The notes under the pieces: generated by a model
The model's input: the letters and a program-made list of their open reading frames with translations, nothing else
What the model was told of the DNA's origin: nothing
Databases searched by the model: none
Assembly (NCBI GenBank): GCA_963663245.1
Contig: OY760143.1
Location: 2,046,001 to 2,110,000, forward strand
Reading direction: 5' to 3'
Length of the DNA: 64,000 nucleotides
Source of the DNA: JAFGVL01 sp963663245
GTDB taxonomy: Bacteria > Bacteroidota > Bacteroidia > Bacteroidales > Paludibacteraceae
Shown: piece by piece, positions 9,879-18,652 of the stretch
How the letters are laid out: every line of letters starts with the position of its first letter
How positions within the stretch are numbered: the stretch's first letter is position 1
Made by a program: the position numbers and the translations under genes

Positions 9879-10556
9879 TTATTCTTCCACCATTTGCTCA
9901 CTATCAAAACGAAGTACTCTACCAGGAAATGCTTCTAACCATGCTAAGTTATGTGTAGACATAATAACAGTTGTACCCTCCTCTTTAATATCATTCAACA
10001 ATTGCACAATCTCTGCTCCCGTTTCTGCATCTAAGTTACCCGTAGGCTCATCTGCTAAAATAATATTAGGAGAGTTTAACAAAGCTCTAGCAATAACAAT
10101 ACGTTGTTGTTCTCCACCAGAAAGTTGATGTGGCATTTTATAGCCTTTATTACTCATACCAACATGTTTTAAAACTTCAGCAATTCTATCATCAATTTCT
10201 GTTTTCTTTTTCCAGCCTGTTGCTTTTAATACAAATACTAAATTGTCGTGAACTGTTCTATCAATTAACAATTGAAAATCTTGATACACAATACCCAGTT
10301 TTCTTCTTAAAAATGGAATCTGTCGTTTTTTTAATTTTTGCAAATCATATTCATTAATAAATGCCTCTTCTCCTGAATGAATAGGCACCTCAGCATAAAA
10401 TGATTTCAACAAAGAGCTTTTTCCACTACCTACTTTTCCAATAAGATAAATAAGTTCTCCTTTTCTTACTTCAAGATTTACATCTTTTAATACGACCAAC
10501 TCTTGTTGAAGAATCTCAACATTAACATATTTAATAAGTAAATTAGCATCTTCCAT
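9879..10556 (-). CDS. ftsE: FtsE-like cell-division ABC transporter ATPase
   Basis: This is a 225-residue ABC ATPase with Walker A (GKVGSGKSS), Q-loop (VYQDFQLL), signature LSGGEQQR, Walker B (IILADEPTGNLD) and H-loop (STHN). Length and motifs match FtsE, which with FtsX controls septal peptidoglycan hydrolases at the inner membrane. No ftsX is adjacent. The gene starts 9 bp after hisIE and probably lies in the same transcript (hisA-hisIE-ftsE). LolD/MacB-type ATPases are close relatives, so the exact subfamily is slightly uncertain. Confidence 0.8.
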   Translation of the reverse strand: MEDANLLIKYVNVEILQQELVVLKDVNLEVRKGELIYLIGKVGSGKSSLLKSFYAEVPIHSGEEAFINEYDLQKLKKRQIPFLRRKLGIVYQDFQLLIDRTVHDNLVFVLKATGWKKKTEIDDRIAEVLKHVGMSNKGYKMPHQLSGGEQQRIVIARALLNSPNIILADEPTGNLDAETGAEIVQLLNDIKEEGTTVIMSTHNLAWLEAFPGRVLRFDSEQMVEE

Positions 10557-10565
10557 ATTGATAGT

Positions 10566-11159
10566 CTATTTATGTCTTTTCTTTAATTCTCTTGCTAAAT
10601 CTTCAATTCTATATCCCTTAGAAGTAAGCAATACAATAAGGTGATACAATAAGTCTGAAGCCTCATACAAGAAACCTTCTTCAGTACCATTAGTAGCTTC
10701 AATAACAGTTTCTACAGCCTCTTCTCCAACTTTCTGAGCCATTCTATTTACACCTGATTCAAATAAAGAGGTAGTATAAGAACCCTTTGGCATTTCTTTA
10801 AATCGTTTATCAATAAAATCTTGCAAGAACTGAATAAAATTAAAATCATTATCATTTTTTTCATCCCAACAAGTATCAGCTCCAGTATGACATGCTGGAC
10901 CAACAGGGTTAACTTTAACAAGAAGCGTATCATCATCACAATCAGAAGCAATTGACACCAAGTTTAAAAAATTACCACTCTCCTCTCCCTTAGTCCAAAG
11001 ACGACCTTTTGAACGGCTAAAAAAAGTAACCTTACCACTTGTTTCAGTTTGCTTCAATGCTTCTTCATTCATATAAGCAAGCATTAACACTTTGCCTGTT
11101 TTATCATCTTGTACAATAGCTGGCACTAAGCCTTCTTGTTTACTAAAATCTACTTTCAT
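10566..11159 (-). CDS. hisIE: Bifunctional phosphoribosyl-AMP cyclohydrolase / phosphoribosyl-ATP pyrophosphatase
   Basis: The HisI domain comes first (about residues 1-105; LMLAYMNEEAL, TFFSRSKGRLWTKGE, DCDDD, and the zinc-binding Cys in GPACHTGADTCW). The HisE domain follows (about 110-197; GSYTTSLFESG, KVGEEAVETVIEA, ASDLLYHLIVLL). It catalyses steps 2 and 3 of histidine synthesis in the cytoplasm. It lies 43 bp after hisA, with no hisF between them, which differs from the common hisH-A-F-IE order. Confidence 0.96.
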   Translation of the reverse strand: MKVDFSKQEGLVPAIVQDDKTGKVLMLAYMNEEALKQTETSGKVTFFSRSKGRLWTKGEESGNFLNLVSIASDCDDDTLLVKVNPVGPACHTGADTCWDEKNDNDFNFIQFLQDFIDKRFKEMPKGSYTTSLFESGVNRMAQKVGEEAVETVIEATNGTEEGFLYEASDLLYHLIVLLTSKGYRIEDLARELKKRHK

Positions 11160-11202
11160 ATTTTTTATTTCGAGATTTCAAGTTAAAAACACTTGAAATA
11201 TT

Positions 11203-11925
11203 TTAGACATGAAATTTTTCCAAGTCCTTTAAATTTATTCTTCCTTCATAAATAGCCTTCCCAAAAATTACTGCTGGCACATTTGCATTATCAAGTTCAT
11301 CAATATCTTGCATATTACTTACTCCACCACTAGCAATTAGATATAAATCAGGAAATTTATTTAGAATTTTCTTATATAAGTCTATAGATGTTCCCTGCAA
11401 CATACCATCTTTACTTATATCAGTGCAAATAACTTTATTTACACCTTGGTACTTAAAGTTTTCAAGAAAAGGCAGGAGTTCTAGTTTTGTTGTTTCCAAC
11501 CATCCTCCTACAGCAATTAGTTCATCCTTTACATCAGCTCCTAATATAATTTTATCTCCACCATACTCTTTCACCCACGAAAGAAAAGTTGCTGGCTTTT
11601 TTACTGCAATGCTACCACCAGTAATCATTGATGCTCCACTTTCAAAAGCAATACGTAAATCTTCATCTGTTTTTAAACCTCCACCAAAATCTACTTCAAG
11701 AGAGGTGCTTTGAACTATATTAACCAATACCTTATGGTTTACAATATGTTGGGCTTTTGCTCCATCAAGGTCTACCAAATGCAAACGCCTGATACCAGCA
11801 TCTTGAAACATTTTAGCAACCTCAACAGGATTTTCATTATAAATGATTTTTTGTGCATAATCACCTTGTGAAAGACGCACACATTTTCCATCAATAATAT
11901 CAATAGCAGGAATTATTTCAATCAT
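11203..11925 (-). CDS. hisA: Phosphoribosylformimino-AICAR phosphate isomerase HisA
   Basis: This TIM-barrel ProFAR isomerase starts MIEIIPAIDIIDGKCVRLSQ and carries the first-half catalytic Asp (PAID) and second-half Asp (CTDISKDG). It catalyses step 4 of histidine synthesis. The frame is open to 11964, but a TACTTTTG promoter box occupies 11954-11961, so an upstream start would not be transcribed. The ATG at 11925 gives the normal 240-residue length. The neighbours hisIE and ftsE follow on the same strand. Confidence 0.95.
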   Translation of the reverse strand: MIEIIPAIDIIDGKCVRLSQGDYAQKIIYNENPVEVAKMFQDAGIRRLHLVDLDGAKAQHIVNHKVLVNIVQSTSLEVDFGGGLKTDEDLRIAFESGASMITGGSIAVKKPATFLSWVKEYGGDKIILGADVKDELIAVGGWLETTKLELLPFLENFKYQGVNKVICTDISKDGMLQGTSIDLYKKILNKFPDLYLIASGGVSNMQDIDELDNANVPAVIFGKAIYEGRINLKDLEKFHV

Positions 11926-11953
11926 CAGTAATATTTGCTTTTTCTCTTTGCTA

Positions 11954-11961
11954 CAAAAGTA
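11954..11961 (-). promoter_or_regulatory. -7 box of hisA-hisIE-ftsE
   Basis: Read on the minus strand the box is TACTTTTG (TAnnTTTG), 28 bp before the chosen hisA ATG. It decides the hisA start. No leader peptide or attenuator is visible here, unlike at hisG. Confidence 0.65.
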
Positions 11962-12010
11962 CATTATTTATTTCTGAATTAAGAATTCGCTATTCAGAAA
12001 TTTAAGACTT

Positions 12011-12039
12011 TTGTAGCTAAATAAAAATCTTTATCTTTG
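12011..12039 (+). promoter_or_regulatory. Promoter of the secreted protein gene at 12103
   Basis: TTG at 12011-12013 is followed after 18 bp by TATCTTTG at 12032-12039. This is close to the Bacteroidota TTG-N19-TAnnTTTG layout, and the ATG is 63 bp downstream. Confidence 0.6.
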
Positions 12040-12102
12040 GCATTGACTTTGTGAAATTAAAACTAACAAAAACCATTTATTTACTTAATTCCGTTAAGCT
12101 AT

Positions 12103-12771
12103 ATGAAAAAAATAATGTTCCTATTAATCTGCACCCTTTTATTACCAATGGTTACAGTAGCAAAAAAATCAAAACTACGGACTTTTGAAGACTGTATGAT
12201 TTATGCTCAATCCGGTAGAAACTCAGAAAAACGTGGCAGTGTATTATCTCTATCTACTGGACTTACGTATTCTTTAGCTGGAGCTAATGACAACACTTAC
12301 CCTAAGTATATTGACGTTATCTTTTTTTATGGAAAGACAGATAAAGTAAAAGAAAAAGTGTTCCATCTATTTGCACCTGAAGATCCTACTTTAAATATTG
12401 ACTGGGACACTGATGGAGGCACAAAGCCTTTCAATAAATACGTCGGGAAAAGTGATGATCCAGATGACATTTACTACGCTTTAAGCAAGTGGAAAACACG
12501 AAATTTCACAAAATTTAATTTAGTACAAAATGTAAATTTTGACGCGGCAACTGCAGAATCAATTGCAGCACTTCCAATAACTGATTCTTATATCATCTCC
12601 GATGTTAATGTTGGAAATGTAATTTTATTTGAACTCGCTCCTACTTCTCCGAAAAAAGGAAAGAAAGGTCTTATAAGAATAAAAAAGATTGAAACTGACC
12701 CAACAAAACCAGACGAAGTTGGCAACGGAAAATATTCTCGAATGATTATGGATGTAAAAATCATAAAATAA
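12103..12771 (+). CDS. Secreted protein of unknown function
   Basis: The 222-residue product has a typical signal peptide (MKKIMFLLICTLLLPMVTVA) and no lipobox Cys at the cleavage site, so it is predicted to be periplasmic or exported. The mature part has no motif I recognise. Pieces such as SGLTYSLAGAND, IDVIFFYGK and a C-terminal basic patch (KKGKKGLIRIKKIE) suggest a beta-rich fold. The gene has its own promoter and a shared terminator with the convergent SprB-repeat gene. Confidence 0.75.
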   Translation: MKKIMFLLICTLLLPMVTVAKKSKLRTFEDCMIYAQSGRNSEKRGSVLSLSTGLTYSLAGANDNTYPKYIDVIFFYGKTDKVKEKVFHLFAPEDPTLNIDWDTDGGTKPFNKYVGKSDDPDDIYYALSKWKTRNFTKFNLVQNVNFDAATAESIAALPITDSYIISDVNVGNVILFELAPTSPKKGKKGLIRIKKIETDPTKPDEVGNGKYSRMIMDVKIIK

Positions 12772-12791
12772 ATAGTAATAAATATGCTCTA

Positions 12792-12832
12792 AAAGAACAG
12801 CCTCTTGAAAAGATCAAGAGGCTGTTCTTTTA
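12792..12832. terminator. Bidirectional terminator
   Basis: A perfect 18-bp stem (aaaagaacagcctcttga / tcaagaggctgttctttt) with loop AAAGA lies between two convergent stops, with A/T tracts on both sides. Confidence 0.9.
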
Positions 12833-12844
12833 TATAAACATACG

Positions 12845-14635
12845 TTATTCCTTTATAATTTTCTTTTCAAATACTCCTTTATCAGTAATTAGTTTTAAGA
12901 TATAGACAGCACTTGGAAAATTCTCTATAGAAATACGAGTCTCTTCATTAATCTCTTTAGTTAGAATTTGTTTCCCATTAATATCATTAATATACATTTG
13001 TGCTAATCCTTTAAATCCATCAATTGTAAATTCATCTTTTACTGGATTAGGAAAGACACTAATTGCAAGCTTATCAGCTTCATTTATAGCTGCACTAACA
13101 CCGATAACAAAGCTAGTGCTATCCTTACAACCATTAGCATCTGAAATTACACATTTATAATTATTATCTACAAGAGCACCTATATTAGCCATGCCTAAGA
13201 ATATACCACTTTTATCTCCCACAGTATAATCATAGGGTGCAGTTCCATTAGAGGCTTGCACTAAAACATTAGAAACATCTGTTTTATCAACAGATACAAT
13301 TGGCAAACTATGAATTGTAATTGTTGAAGGAACAATTGGCGACTCACACCCTAAAGCAATTCTTACTGCTACATACATAGTTGTTGATCCAACTGCAGAC
13401 TTATCAACTAAACTTGGCACAACCGAAGACCCTCCAAAATTATAGTTATACCATACCAAATCACCACTAGAAGGCTGAGCCACCAAACTAGAAAAACTAA
13501 TAATTCCCGTAGTTTTACAAATAGCATAATCTTGAACTAAAGGTGCATTAGGAATAGGATTTACCGTTACATTATAGATGGTTGGACTTGTAGCAATACA
13601 GCCATTTGAGTTTGCATAATTTACACTTACAGTTTGTTCACCAGCAGTATCCCATTCTACTTCTATTTGATTAGTAGCCGAAACAGAGCTAATTGTCCCA
13701 CCAGAAGAAACGCTCCATGAATATGAACTCATACCCGCTTCTGTTGAATAAACAAGCCCTACAGCTCCCGCACATAAACTATTATTTCCTGTAATACTTG
13801 GTACTGGTAATGAGCTAAGATTTACCTGAGCACTTAAACTTTGTGAAGAACAACTCGCATCTGGACCAACTGTCGTAACCGTAAAGTTAGTATTGGAAGA
13901 TGCTACTCCAGAAATAGTTACTGTTTTAGATACAACATCTTTAGTAACGGTCAAACCATTTAAGTTACCACTTACAGTAGCATCATAAGCACCTCCAGTA
14001 TACGTATACACAATAGGAGTAATAGCTGTGTTTACACAAACAGTTTGTGAAGACGAACCACTTATTAAAGAGAGGGCTGCTGCTTGTGGCACATCAATAC
14101 TACCCATAATTGGTGCGGAAAGACATTGATTGGCGTCACGCACATATATTGCATACAACCCATCTGATATATTATGTAATACTTGATCATTAGTTAAAGA
14201 CAACCAAGAACCTCCGTTTAAACTGTATTGATAACCTGGAGTTCCTCCCGAAAGGCTACTTATAATAATACTTCCATAACCCGTAGAACACAAAGGCTGC
14301 ATTGGTGTTGCAGTAGCATTTATAGTCGTAGGGACATTAATCACTCCAGTAACTGGTAATGCCGGACTATGCATAAAATCGCGTACATCTATTGAAAAAG
14401 CCCCATCAGGAATACCTGTAATAGTTTCTCCACTAACTATAGTACTCCAAGTACCAGATCCATTTAATTGGTACTCGTAGGGAGAATTACCTCCTGAAAT
14501 AGTTAAGCTAACACTACCTGTTCCTGCTGGACATAAAGGCTGTGTTATTACACTACTAACAGTTACTAAAGCAGCTGACTGAGCACTAACTAATGTAACA
14601 ACAAGAAAAAACAGTATAAAATAATTCCTTTTCAT
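12845..14635 (-). CDS. SprB-repeat surface protein with T9SS sorting domain
   Basis: A signal peptide (…VTLVSAQSAA) is followed by two SprB-type repeats (about residues 25-185; QPLCPAGTGSVSLTISGG…PYEYQLNG and QPLCSTGYGSI…GGTPGYQYSLNGG). Next come a PKD/Ig-like region (about 185-470; SYSWSVSSGG…VSVNYANSNGC) and a C-terminal type A sorting domain (ISVFPNPVKDEF…FPSAVYILKLITDKG). SprB repeats occur in cell-surface adhesins of Bacteroidota, including the gliding adhesin SprB. At 596 residues this is far smaller than SprB, so an adhesive role is only inferred. Confidence 0.85.
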   Translation of the reverse strand: MKRNYFILFFLVVTLVSAQSAALVTVSSVITQPLCPAGTGSVSLTISGGNSPYEYQLNGSGTWSTIVSGETITGIPDGAFSIDVRDFMHSPALPVTGVINVPTTINATATPMQPLCSTGYGSIIISSLSGGTPGYQYSLNGGSWLSLTNDQVLHNISDGLYAIYVRDANQCLSAPIMGSIDVPQAAALSLISGSSSQTVCVNTAITPIVYTYTGGAYDATVSGNLNGLTVTKDVVSKTVTISGVASSNTNFTVTTVGPDASCSSQSLSAQVNLSSLPVPSITGNNSLCAGAVGLVYSTEAGMSSYSWSVSSGGTISSVSATNQIEVEWDTAGEQTVSVNYANSNGCIATSPTIYNVTVNPIPNAPLVQDYAICKTTGIISFSSLVAQPSSGDLVWYNYNFGGSSVVPSLVDKSAVGSTTMYVAVRIALGCESPIVPSTITIHSLPIVSVDKTDVSNVLVQASNGTAPYDYTVGDKSGIFLGMANIGALVDNNYKCVISDANGCKDSTSFVIGVSAAINEADKLAISVFPNPVKDEFTIDGFKGLAQMYINDINGKQILTKEINEETRISIENFPSAVYILKLITDKGVFEKKIIKE

Positions 14636-14719
14636 ATCAATCTAAATATTATAATTTAAAAATACATACTACTATATTGACGACAAAAAGCGGAAAGGTG
14701 ACAGCATAAAAAGAAAAAC

Positions 14720-15358
14720 TTAAAAAAGTTTTAACTGACTGTCGTCATTAGGCTCTTTTAAAACAGGAAGGCAAATATTATATTTTACAGCTAAAATACG
14801 TACAATAATTACGGTGCTAAAAGTTAGAATCTGGCTAATAATAGTTTCTACATGAAGCATATGACAAACCATATATACGACCCCTCCAAAGATACAGGCA
14901 ATAGCATAAATTTCTTTACGAAAGATTAAGGGAACTTGATTGGTTAATACATCACGTATTACACCACCAGCAGCACCAGTTAAGGTTCCCATAATAATAG
15001 CTACCCAATAAGGGAATTCAAAGAGCAAGCTTTTTTCAAAACCTACCACTACAAATAGGCCGAGTCCAATAGTATCAAAAAGGAAGAAGGTGTATTTTAC
15101 ACGAAATAAGTGTTGATCGAAAAGAACAACCACCAGAAGAGCAATTGCCGTAAATACTAAATAGCTCAAGTTATTCATCCAAAAAGGAGGCACTCCTAAT
15201 AATAAATCACGAATAGTACCACCACCAGTTGCCGTTACAAAACCAATAACATAAGCACCAAACCAATCGAACTTTTTAATAGAAGCTGCTCTAATTCCAC
15301 TAATGGCAAAAGCAAAAGTTCCAATATACTCCAGTATGTCGTAAAAACTAATACCCAT
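14720..15358 (-). CDS. TRIC-type cation channel family membrane protein (YicG-like)
   Basis: This 212-residue inner-membrane protein has about seven hydrophobic segments and an internal duplication. The first half carries TATGGGTIRDLLLG and the second TGAAGGVIRDVLTNQVP, the glycine-rich kinked motifs of the UPF0126/TRIC family. Prokaryotic TRIC proteins are trimeric cation channels; the physiological role of YicG-type members is not settled. The gene stands alone between a T9SS gene and tRNA-Ser. Confidence 0.88.
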   Translation of the reverse strand: MGISFYDILEYIGTFAFAISGIRAASIKKFDWFGAYVIGFVTATGGGTIRDLLLGVPPFWMNNLSYLVFTAIALLVVVLFDQHLFRVKYTFFLFDTIGLGLFVVVGFEKSLLFEFPYWVAIIMGTLTGAAGGVIRDVLTNQVPLIFRKEIYAIACIFGGVVYMVCHMLHVETIISQILTFSTVIIVRILAVKYNICLPVLKEPNDDSQLKLF

Positions 15359-15381
15359 TGATGCAGTTATTTAAAAGTAAA

Positions 15382-15415
15382 AAAGCTTACATTTCTATTA
15401 AAAAATGTAAGCTTT
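15382..15415 (-). terminator. Terminator of tRNA-Ser
   Basis: A 13-bp stem (aaagcttacattt / aaatgtaagcttt), followed on the minus strand by a T-run, begins 4 bp after the tRNA 3' end. Confidence 0.8.
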
Positions 15416-15418
15416 CAG

Positions 15419-15505
<87 letters not shown>

Positions 15506-15540
15506 TTGATGCAATGATTTGCTTCTCATTTAAGAGGATG

Positions 15541-15548
15541 CAAATATA
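15541..15548 (-). promoter_or_regulatory. -7 box of tRNA-Ser
   Basis: Minus-strand TATATTTG (TAnnTTTG) lies 36 bp upstream of the tRNA 5' end. Confidence 0.5.
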
Positions 15549-15603
15549 GAAAAGAGTTTATAACTTTCAAAGCAGTGTAAGTTTTATTTTAAAAACTATT
15601 ATT

Positions 15604-15611
15604 TACTTTTG
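15604..15611 (+). promoter_or_regulatory. -7 box of mltG
   Basis: TACTTTTG (TAnnTTTG) lies 63 bp upstream of the mltG ATG. Confidence 0.5.
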
Positions 15612-15674
15612 TAGAGTTTAAAAAATAATGGAGCCAATAAAAAGTTAAACTCCACAAAAAAGCTACAATACTCT

Positions 15675-16688
15675 ATGATTAAAAAGATATTTCTACTCTT
15701 TCTTTTAATTGTTCTTCTACTCCTAGCAGCATTCTTAGCTCCAAACATATCTAAAACAGATAAGGGAGTAGAATATTTACTGGTTCCTCAAAATGCGACT
15801 CTTAATAGCATTCTTGATTCCTTGAATAAAAAGGAATCAATGTATTTTCCATTCTCATTTTATGCATGCACCCGACTTACGGGATACGATAAAAATATCC
15901 AGGCTGGAAGATACAAACTAAAACCTGGCTTAAACAATCTTTTTCTTTTAAATAATCTTGTAAAAGGCAGACAGTTACCTCTTCGTATTACTTTTAACAA
16001 CATTCGAACAAAAGAACAATTATGTGGCAGAATATGCGAACAAATAATGCTTGATTCTGCTACTCTATATAAATTATTAAATGATGATTCATATCTAGAG
16101 AAATACAATGTAAACTCTCATAATTCGATATGTTTATTTATGCCAAATACCTATGAAGTCTATTGGAATATACCTGCGAACAAATTGATTGATAAAATGC
16201 ATGCAAGCTATACCAACTTCTGGAACAAAGAACGTATTCAACAAGCAGCAACTATTAATTTAAGTACAACCGAGGTAATGACTCTTGCTTCAATAGTTGA
16301 AGAAGAAAGTAACTTAAGTAAAGAAAAGCCAACTATTGCTGGACTATATATAAATCGTTTAAAAAGAAGAAGGCATCTACAAGCTGATCCAACTATCAAA
16401 TTTGCAATTGGAGACTTTAACATTAAACGTATTAGACACAAGCATATTGAAGCAAGCAAGGCATCTCCATACAACACCTACATTTATACAGGACTCCCTC
16501 CTGGCCCTATTAGAATCCCAAGTATTGAAAGCATAAATGCTGTGTTAAACTACGAAAGACATCCGTATATTTATATGTGCGCTAAAACAAATGGTAAAAG
16601 TGGCCACGATTTTGCTGTATCTTATAGAGAGCATGTAAACAATGCCAATAAATACAGAAAAGCAATGAATATATTGGGTGTTAAATAA
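15675..16688 (+). CDS. mltG: Endolytic murein transglycosylase MltG
   Basis: This 337-residue protein has one N-terminal membrane anchor (residues 5-25) and a YceG/MltG domain. Family motifs include LASIVEEES (the catalytic Glu lies here), EKPTIAGLYINRL, LQADPTIKFAIG, SPYNTYIYTGLPPGPI and GHDFAVSYREH. MltG cleaves nascent glycan strands in the periplasm and so sets chain termination. The start follows a -7 box and fits the anchor. Its partner Holliday-junction or kinase genes from other phyla are not adjacent. Confidence 0.93.
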   Translation: MIKKIFLLFLLIVLLLLAAFLAPNISKTDKGVEYLLVPQNATLNSILDSLNKKESMYFPFSFYACTRLTGYDKNIQAGRYKLKPGLNNLFLLNNLVKGRQLPLRITFNNIRTKEQLCGRICEQIMLDSATLYKLLNDDSYLEKYNVNSHNSICLFMPNTYEVYWNIPANKLIDKMHASYTNFWNKERIQQAATINLSTTEVMTLASIVEEESNLSKEKPTIAGLYINRLKRRRHLQADPTIKFAIGDFNIKRIRHKHIEASKASPYNTYIYTGLPPGPIRIPSIESINAVLNYERHPYIYMCAKTNGKSGHDFAVSYREHVNNANKYRKAMNILGVK

Positions 16689-16735
16689 CAGCTGAACACT
16701 TATCAACAATAGTTTACAAAAAGAAATAAAGAACC

Positions 16736-16743
16736 TATATTTG
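16736..16743 (+). promoter_or_regulatory. -7 box TATATTTG
   Basis: TATATTTG matches TAnnTTTG and lies 23 bp before the ATG at 16767. Confidence 0.55.
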
Positions 16744-16766
16744 TAGTTAATAAATCATTTTAGAAT

Positions 16767-17513
16767 ATGAGAAAGTTTTTACTTATCACAATAGCTCTAT
16801 TAACTGTAATTGCTGCAATGGGTTCCAGCAATGCAAGTCGCAAAAAGAGCAAAAAGAAAACTCCAACTGAATCTAATTTCTCAGGCATAATTACTTATCT
16901 CGGAAAGGTTTCTCGTATTCCTGATAAGAATAAGACATCGGCTAACCTACATGATTTTGAGGCTCGATTTGATTTGTACTTAAATGATGAATACTCTAAA
17001 AGAGTAGAAGAATATAAAGCTTTAGGATTAAGCATCACTATTACTGAAGGAATAAAAAAAGATTACTACCAACAAACAGTTTATAGTAAAGATGGGAACA
17101 TGCTAATTATTGCAACTCCTAAAGAAATTAAAGATTACCAACTTACAGCGAAATACATACGCACCACTTCTTTAAAAATGCGTAAAGTGAGAGGTAAAAA
17201 GAGAATTAAAGGCTATGTATGTAAAAAAATGATTTGTGATATCATTACAGAAGATCATATCCGTATTCAACTAGTAGCATGGTATACTCCTGAATTATTT
17301 ATTAAAGGCTACCAAACTCCTTATTTTCCAGGATTACCAGGAATACCTTTGTTGTACGACACCTACAACGGTGAGCATGTTGTAACATATCAGGCTACTC
17401 ACATTAAAAAGAAAGAATTAAAGAATAATTATTTCGGAAGACCAATGCAAGTTGTGCCAATGACATTTACAGAGTATTTAATTCAAATGCAAAACTACGG
17501 TAACGAGCAATAG
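16767..17513 (+). CDS. Secreted GLPGLI-like family protein
   Basis: The 248-residue product has a signal peptide (MRKFLLITIALLTVIAAMGSSNA) and a strongly basic stretch (SRKKSKKKTP). The region IRIQLVAWYTPELF…FPGLPGIPLLYDTY has the GLPG motif and the preceding WYTPEL that mark GLPGLI-type periplasmic proteins of Bacteroidota. Their function is not known. The gene ends 4 bp from the convergent murB stop, with no terminator visible between them. Confidence 0.65.
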   Translation: MRKFLLITIALLTVIAAMGSSNASRKKSKKKTPTESNFSGIITYLGKVSRIPDKNKTSANLHDFEARFDLYLNDEYSKRVEEYKALGLSITITEGIKKDYYQQTVYSKDGNMLIIATPKEIKDYQLTAKYIRTTSLKMRKVRGKKRIKGYVCKKMICDIITEDHIRIQLVAWYTPELFIKGYQTPYFPGLPGIPLLYDTYNGEHVVTYQATHIKKKELKNNYFGRPMQVVPMTFTEYLIQMQNYGNEQ

Positions 17514-17517
17514 CAAT

Positions 17518-18528
17518 TTATAAAAAAATTACCTCAGGCTCTATCTCAATATCAAATTTTGAGAATACTGATTGACGTATTAATTGAGACAACTCAACAA
17601 TTTCTTTTCCCTTAGCATTTCCCTTATTTACAATTACCAGTGCTTGTTTATCGTGAACAGCTGCATTCCCATGCGACTTCCCTTTCCATCCTGCTTGTTC
17701 TATAAGCCAAGCTGCTGGCACTTTCACTTTATCTTCTGATGCCTGATAATAAGGAATTTGGGGGTATTTCTGTTGAAGAGAATTAAATTTTTCTGTTGAT
17801 ACCAATGGATTTTTATAAAAACTACCAGCATTACCAAGCTCAAGTGGATCAGGCAATTTAGAAGTACGTATAGAAATAATTGCCTTTCTGATATTTTGTA
17901 AGTTGACGGCATCATATTTATCAAGCTCTTCTTTTATCTGAGCATAGTCTAAATGATAAAGAGCTTCTTTTGACAAACTAAACACAACTTCAGTAATAAT
18001 AAACTTATTTCTCAATTCATGTTTGAAGATACTATCTCTGTACCCAAAAGAGCATTCTTTATTTGTAAATTCCTTAACTATCTTATTATCAACATCAATT
18101 CCTATTACTCTATCAATAGCATCTTTTGCTTCTATCCCATAAGCACCAATATTTTGAACGGGAGATGCTCCAACATGCCCCGGAATATTAGATAAATTCT
18201 CAACTCCACACCAGTTATTATCAACACAGTATGCTACAAATTCATCCCAAATTTCTCCAGCCCCTACCCTCAACAATAAACTATCACTACTTTCCTCTAT
18301 AACTTCATAGCCTTTAATTTGTGAATGAAGAACTACTCCATCATATGGCTTTGTAAAGAGAATATTACTTCCACTACCAATAGAATAGAATTCCTTATCT
18401 TCTAAAAAATTGCTTTTCACAAAGCTCATCAACTCTTTTGCAGACTGATATTCAAACAAATAACGAGCAGGCTCATCCAAGCCAAATGTATTATGAGATT
18501 TTAGAGAAGAATTTTCTGACAGCTTCAT
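17518..18528 (-). CDS. murB: UDP-N-acetylenolpyruvoylglucosamine reductase MurB
   Basis: The FAD-binding fold is visible: SLKSHNTFGLDEPARYL, then YSIGSGSNILF, LSNIPGHVGASPVQNIGAYG, and FGYRDSIFK with the conserved Tyr-Arg. In the C-terminal domain GNAGSFYKNP holds the catalytic Ser and EPEVIFL the terminal Glu. It performs the NADPH-dependent second step of UDP-MurNAc synthesis in the cytoplasm. The frame is open to 18555, but MKLSENSSLKSHNTFG at 18528 is the normal N-terminus, and a perfect -7 box (18543-18550) lies inside the longer version. Confidence 0.94.
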   Translation of the reverse strand: MKLSENSSLKSHNTFGLDEPARYLFEYQSAKELMSFVKSNFLEDKEFYSIGSGSNILFTKPYDGVVLHSQIKGYEVIEESSDSLLLRVGAGEIWDEFVAYCVDNNWCGVENLSNIPGHVGASPVQNIGAYGIEAKDAIDRVIGIDVDNKIVKEFTNKECSFGYRDSIFKHELRNKFIITEVVFSLSKEALYHLDYAQIKEELDKYDAVNLQNIRKAIISIRTSKLPDPLELGNAGSFYKNPLVSTEKFNSLQQKYPQIPYYQASEDKVKVPAAWLIEQAGWKGKSHGNAAVHDKQALVIVNKGNAKGKEIVELSQLIRQSVFSKFDIEIEPEVIFL

Positions 18529-18542
18529 TTTATAATTTTTCA

Positions 18543-18586
18543 CAAAGATAAGCAAGGCATTTCTGTTTTATACAATTTCAAACCTA
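18543..18586 (-). promoter_or_regulatory. Two candidate -7 boxes of murB
   Basis: On the minus strand TATCTTTG (18543-18550) and TAGGTTTG (18579-18586) both match TAnnTTTG. The nearer box would leave a leader of only about 8 nt, the farther one about 45 nt. Confidence 0.5.
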
Positions 18587-18604
18587 GTATGTTGTTAAAA
18601 TGTG

Positions 18605-18612
18605 TACCTTTG
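18605..18612 (+). promoter_or_regulatory. -7 box of the glycan operon
   Basis: TACCTTTG (TAnnTTTG) lies 40 bp before the ATG at 18653, divergent from the murB promoters. Confidence 0.55.
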
Positions 18613-18652
18613 TGTCTTTAAATTTCATTCTACTGAGATTAACTGGTGAAAA

